A stretch of DNA of 34,147 nt, from positions 46,291-80,437 of the forward strand of contig NW_019775782.1 of NCBI RefSeq assembly GCF_001039355.2, given 5' to 3'. Made by a program: the position numbers and the translations under genes. Below are positions 30,231-34,147 of this stretch, one piece after another. This stretch comes from Lingula anatina (Eukaryota; Brachiopoda; Lingulata; Lingulida; Lingulidae). Numbering within the stretch: the first letter of the stretch is position 1; each line of letters opens with the position of its first letter. A model generated the notes under the pieces. That model ran no database searches and had not been told where the DNA came from. It saw only the letters and a program-made list of their open reading frames with translations.

Positions 30231-30461
30231 CTTTTCCTCTGATCCAACAGGATCGGCCAGCTTTATGGACAACACACCTATGGCGGTATATATTCACGCC
30301 AGTTGTATTTGCATCTTCTTCTTTGATATATTCCTCATGGATGAGGCGCTTGGCGAGATGCGTCTTTCCCACACCGTAAGGTCCAACAATAGCTACTCGC
30401 TGTCGGTATACTGGAATCTTACCACTTTCACACAATCGGCGAAGCCGTTCATTAAACTCAC
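30231..30461 (-). CDS. ROCO GTPase, exon with Roc P-loop (G1) and G2 region
   Basis: A 231-bp exon, acceptor tttgtattaccag|GT, donor GGAAAAG|gtaagc, 2 nt in and 1 nt out. It starts EFNERLRRLCESGKIPVYRQ and goes on RVAIVGPYGVGKTHLAKRLI: a Walker A/G1 box GPYGVGKT at the end of a beta-strand, followed by helix 1. NTTGVNIYRHRCVVHKAGRS supplies the switch I threonine and the next strand. This is the start of a Roc GTPase domain; a helix preceding the P-loop with L-x-x-G-K-x-P-V-Y is typical of invertebrate ROCO proteins. Exons for domains N-terminal to Roc (often LRR or death-fold) should lie above 30461 but none was recognised before the window ends. Confidence 0.95.
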
Positions 30462-30952
30462 CTGGTAATACAAATGTTATGCTTCAGATTGACAAAAGGA
30501 CTCATGGATTATGGATAAGGTGAATGAGGATGTTTGCAGATGTTATATATAACATATATTTATTGTGAAGCAATAGCAGAGAGGAAGCGAGAGAAAATCT
30601 AGAGAGGTGGATGCCTGCATATGTGCTTGAGAGTAACAGGATGGAGGTGAGTAGTAGCAAGACTGAACAGCTATGTCTAAATGATAATGCTGAGATGATG
30701 GAAGGAGTGGCATTCAAGAAAGGAAGTGAATTTAAACAGTAAATGAAGGAGCAGCACAGCGGAGGATAATATCAAGATAAAATAGGCTGGGAAAAGGTTA
30801 TTGGAGTTCTCAATGTATGTTACAGAAATATGTACAGATCGTGCCTATACAACCATGTTTGAATCCACCCATTAAAACTACCTTTCCTGTCACAACGTCA
30901 AATTTTTAACATAATACTGGTACACTTTCGCTACTGCTACTAAACGGCAGCA
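30462..30952. other. ROCO upstream intron
   Basis: No exon recognised. Confidence 0.4.
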
Positions 30953-31180
30953 TACCTTATACACCCCAGCACCAATTCTCTCCCTACCTATCTGTGTACG
31001 TCCCTTGATCGATACTCCCCTGTGCTTTAAATCCCCGCACAAATACTCCTCCGTACCTATACAACCCCTGTGCCATAGTTTTAATTTCCCACACCAATAC
31101 TTCCTGTACTTATATTTTCCTGCACCGATACTCCCCCTTATCGCTCCATCCCTGCACAAAAACTCCCTCGTACCTACTCT
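30953..31180. repeat. C-rich degenerate minisatellite
   Basis: About eight diverged units of roughly 25-30 bases on the pattern CCC-GCACCAATACTCCCT-GTACCTATA. The open frames on both strands are by-products. Confidence 0.6.
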
Positions 31181-31539
31181 AAATTGGTGGAATTTTTTTT
31201 TTCAAATGGAAAATGCATTGGGTATTAGTGTGTTATGTAAAATCTCACATTTTCACGATGACAAAAGTCGTTACATCGCAGCTCAATTAAAAATTTTGAA
31301 TTCAACTGAATTGAGAAATTCCCAAAAATACTATGGTCGGTTATTTATATCAGGGTAAAACAAACTTTGAGTAAAATAGATCTAGATAGATAAAAAGGGT
31401 GTGTAATCTGGATACTGAATCACTGCTGAAGAACGAAGTGAAGTGTACAGACATTTATCATGTAAATCACAAAGTCGATTTGCACACAAATTCTGATGTG
31501 TAAGATCGACTATGTTCCAGATTACAAAGCGGCGTAATG

Positions 31540-32150
31540 TAAGATTGCCAGTATATGACTTCCTATTCAAGGTCAATAGTAACTATAAGTGTATCTCTGC
31601 CATTTTTGCAGATAAAAGAGGCAAAAAATTTGCAAGACTTAGTTTATGGTGAAAAGTAGGTCAAATGTCAATTTCAAGGTCACAGTTTGGCTGCCAGTAT
31701 GTGACTTCTTATTTAAGGTCAATAGTAACCATGGGTGTATCTCTGCCAGTTTTTGAGTATTTCACATTTTGCTTCACTACTGAATATTGAAATGTACTTT
31801 TTTTATATTGCACAACTCCTAACCTACATATCAAAAACAAAAACAAAAAAATGGATTCCAACCCCAGTATTAATTGAGCTTGACAAGCTCTACGAAATGC
31901 AAAAAACAAGAGGTCTCTTGTATTAAGGGTTCCGGTTTAATAGAGATTTTCAGTTTTGGCATCTAATGGCTGCCTCTCCTATGAAAATGCACCGATTGAC
32001 CCCAAACTCCCGAAGATGAAGTCCCAAAATGTAATCCCCCCACTTACAGTACGTTGGTGTAGTTTCTAAAAATTGGCACAAACATACATATATTTTTAAA
32101 CACCCATTTTTAGGAGATTTTGGCCTGTTTGACCAGGAGATAAAAACAAT
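31540..32150. repeat. Dispersed repeat shared with 26820-27320
   Basis: See the sister copy at 26820-27320. Part of it (GCCAGTATATGACTTCCTATT-AAGGTCAATAGTAAC) is itself doubled at ~31546 and ~31692. Confidence 0.6.
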
Positions 32151-33050
32151 ATTAGCTGATGAATCACAGGGACAATAACTTCTAAAAACCATCAGATGTA
32201 AAAATTGTAGCAAGTAGATGATGTGCTGTAGCAATGTAAGAGATTTTGTTTACTAGTTAAAAAAAACATTGCAACAGCCTTGATATATATGTGAAGCATA
32301 ATGATAATACTAAGAAATGGGACTCAACATTTTAGAATGTTTTTCTCATGATTAAATAAAAAAATAAAATAAAAAATAAGTTCTATTGAAAACATCATTT
32401 CAACAAGTATTTCATATATCAAGAGATATTTGGTGCAGTTGTATCAGTTTTGTAGGCGACATTGATGTTTGTTTAATTTAGACTTAAAATGGCAATCAGC
32501 ACGTACAAGTATATTGTACAATGCTAAATATCTGCTTGGCCCAAACATTTGTTGAGTTGGTTTAATAACAAGTTTATTTTTGTTTCCATTTGATGGTGTT
32601 TGTATCATATTGTGATGAAATGTATCATCATACATGTATTATGTATAACTAATATGATTATTACATGAATTTTTTTTTCTTTAGTTAATAACTAATCAAC
32701 CTACAAATACATACGCCATTGTACTGAATCTGCCTGGCTTATAGACTGTTCAGAATAAATTTTATCAACATCCATTTTTTTTTTAAATTTGGAGAAGACC
32801 AAGTACATTTGGAGCAGGGCAAGTAGATGTACAGACATATTGTACTTGCCTGATGGGCAGGTGCCTCATTCTCACTAATAATTCTTATGGGTTCAATGGA
32901 AATTGGTCACTAACAGTAAAAAAGTTTCTCCACTCTTCATACATTTTTACTAACACCTAGCTGTGTGCTTACTATAAAACTTAGAAATGCATGCCCTTAC
33001 AGAACGTAAAATGTTGCCGAAACTTCTGGAGTATAGCAGGAGTACTCTAG
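32151..33050. other. AT-rich stretch, no recognised gene
   Basis: I see nothing that supports a gene or a named repeat. Confidence 0.4.
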
Positions 33051-33950
33051 CAACATAACAAGGCAGCAAAGCTGTCAAATGTACAGACAAAGAACAGAAA
33101 ATAAAGATGCAAATATCTGAAAAATTAAATTTTCACAAAAAACTGTTAAATTGCCAGAAAAATTTACCAAACAGACTGTTTAGCAGATTTATCCGCCGTA
33201 TAAAGTTATACAGCTTTCATGCAACCCGTATAAGAACCGTATAAGTTACACGGCTGATTTATCCAGCGTATAGTGCTATACGGCTTTCATACAACCCAGC
33301 CCAGAAAAAGAAGCCAATTAGACGGCTTTTCTAACTCAGGCTGCATTTTAGTCCTGTGTTTCTTTTTTGAAAGTTTGACAGTCATAAAATAACACGGTTT
33401 TCCCACAATGGTCATCAAGGCAGCAGCACCAAAAATTGTGTTTTCTTCTATTTTGATGCAACATTACATAATGCTTAACAGCATACTGACCATCGATTTT
33501 TAATAATAAAATATAAGTGTCATGGATTTTCACAAAATGTGACTAGCATGGGTCTTCAAGCCCGTGGAGGTTCTAAGTCACACCTTGGAAATGCCAATAT
33601 GTGAAAAATTAAATTTTCACAAAAAACTGTTTAATTGCCAGAAAAATTTACCAAACAGACTGCATTGCCTACTGAAGCTGTATTTTAGTCCCATGTTTCT
33701 TTCCTGTAAGTTTGAGAACAGTAAGTGACATGATTTTCCTTAAATGGTCATCATGGGAGCACTGCCCAAAATAGGGGTTTCTTCAAATTTTGATGCAATA
33801 TTACATAATGTTTTACAGCATAATGACCATCAATTTTTAATTATAAAATATTAGTATCATGGTTATTCAGAAAATGTAACTAGCAAAAGTCTTCAGGCCC
33901 ATGGAACTTCAAAGTCACATATTGAAAATGCCAAAATGTAAACAAGACAG
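33051..33950. repeat. Diverged satellite-like repeat, part 3
   Basis: 33110-33175 and 33598-33663 are near-identical (AAATTTTCACAAAAAACTGTT), and the sequence between them recurs after 33664, a period of roughly 400-490 bp. It shares the TCTTCAGGCCCATGGAACTTC-type line (33545-33580, 33890-33920) with 25186-29230. Confidence 0.65.
33186..33298. repeat. Tandem hairpin repeat
   Basis: Two ~42-base units about 66 bp apart (GATTTATCCGCCGTATAAAG and GATTTATCCAGCGTATAGTG, each ending CTTTCAT-CAACCC). Each contains a small palindrome around TATA (for example CGTATAGTGCTATACG). Confidence 0.6.
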
Positions 33951-34072
33951 CACTGTTCTGAAATGGGTTTATTTCCATTTTTAACACTTTTTTAACATAA
34001 AACAAAATAAACAGTTTACTGCCATTTTTATATGACCAATGAAGAAAATTGATGAGATGGGAAAAGTATCAA

Positions 34073-34147
34073 TAGAACAGTGTTAAATGTCCAACTTCCT
34101 CCATTCTGAGATTCTGAACATAGTGGATGAATGCATCTGACAAACTG
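34073..34147 (-). other. Possible end of an upstream exon (weak)
   Basis: On the minus strand, one frame entering from the window edge reads SLSDAFIHYVQNLRMEEVGH then LTLFY and TGA; AATAAA (plus tttatt at 33967-33972) lies about 100 bases on. It could be the 3' end of another minus-strand gene, or chance. Confidence 0.2.

Noticed and set aside
1-34147. tRNA or rRNA genes
   Set aside because: No cloverleaf with matching A and B boxes and no rRNA-like block was seen by eye; a covariance search could change this.

Overview
This is eukaryotic, AT-rich, intron-rich genomic DNA. Coding is carried by short exons with GT/AG borders, set among transposon relics, satellite-like repeats and microsatellites. 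The gene families (a metazoan KLF10/11-type zinc finger, a ROCO GTPase of the kind expanded in marine invertebrates, a lectin-bearing GH27 glycosidase) point to a marine invertebrate animal. A lophotrochozoan such as a mollusc is my best guess, but it is not proven. Gaps (single Ns at 5744, 12824, 26766 and 27808; a 972-N run at 16316-17287) show a draft scaffold of several contigs.

Main gene: a ROCO (Roc-COR) protein on the minus strand, running from about 30461 down through position 1 and leaving the window. All G-box landmarks can be found on separate exons: P-loop GPYGVGKT (30231-30461), WDFAGQ (18248-18493), THKD (1029-1153), then the end of Roc and the start of COR (1-656). Between them are about a dozen short, mostly acidic or disordered exons. 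Every junction I propose keeps the reading frame. The chain places about 86 residues between the G2 region and G3, and about 174 residues between G3 and G4.

Inside the span of this gene lie two other genes, both cut: the last exon of a KLF10/11-like factor (6121-6467, plus) and the last exon of a GH27 alpha-galactosidase-like enzyme with an inserted ricin-type domain (11404-12603, minus). Both sit on the 7-kb contig between the Ns at 5744 and 12824. Each lacks its 5' exons exactly toward a contig edge, so this contig may be misplaced within the ROCO gene.

Mobile and repeated DNA: a foldback element (7138-9945, with a second truncated arm at 4836-5743) built of about 180-bp units carrying CCAAGATGGCCGCC-like motifs, one copy lying right on a ROCO splice acceptor; a probable two-gene DNA transposon with a perfect 32-bp inverted repeat around the big gap (15749-17967); a palindrome-rich MITE (14877-15110); a LINE reverse-transcriptase relic (22740-23805); a SAP-like two-exon pseudogene (19092-19921); a possible piggyBac tail (20746-20867); and a satellite-like field (25190-33950) that has duplicated a ROCO mini-exon.
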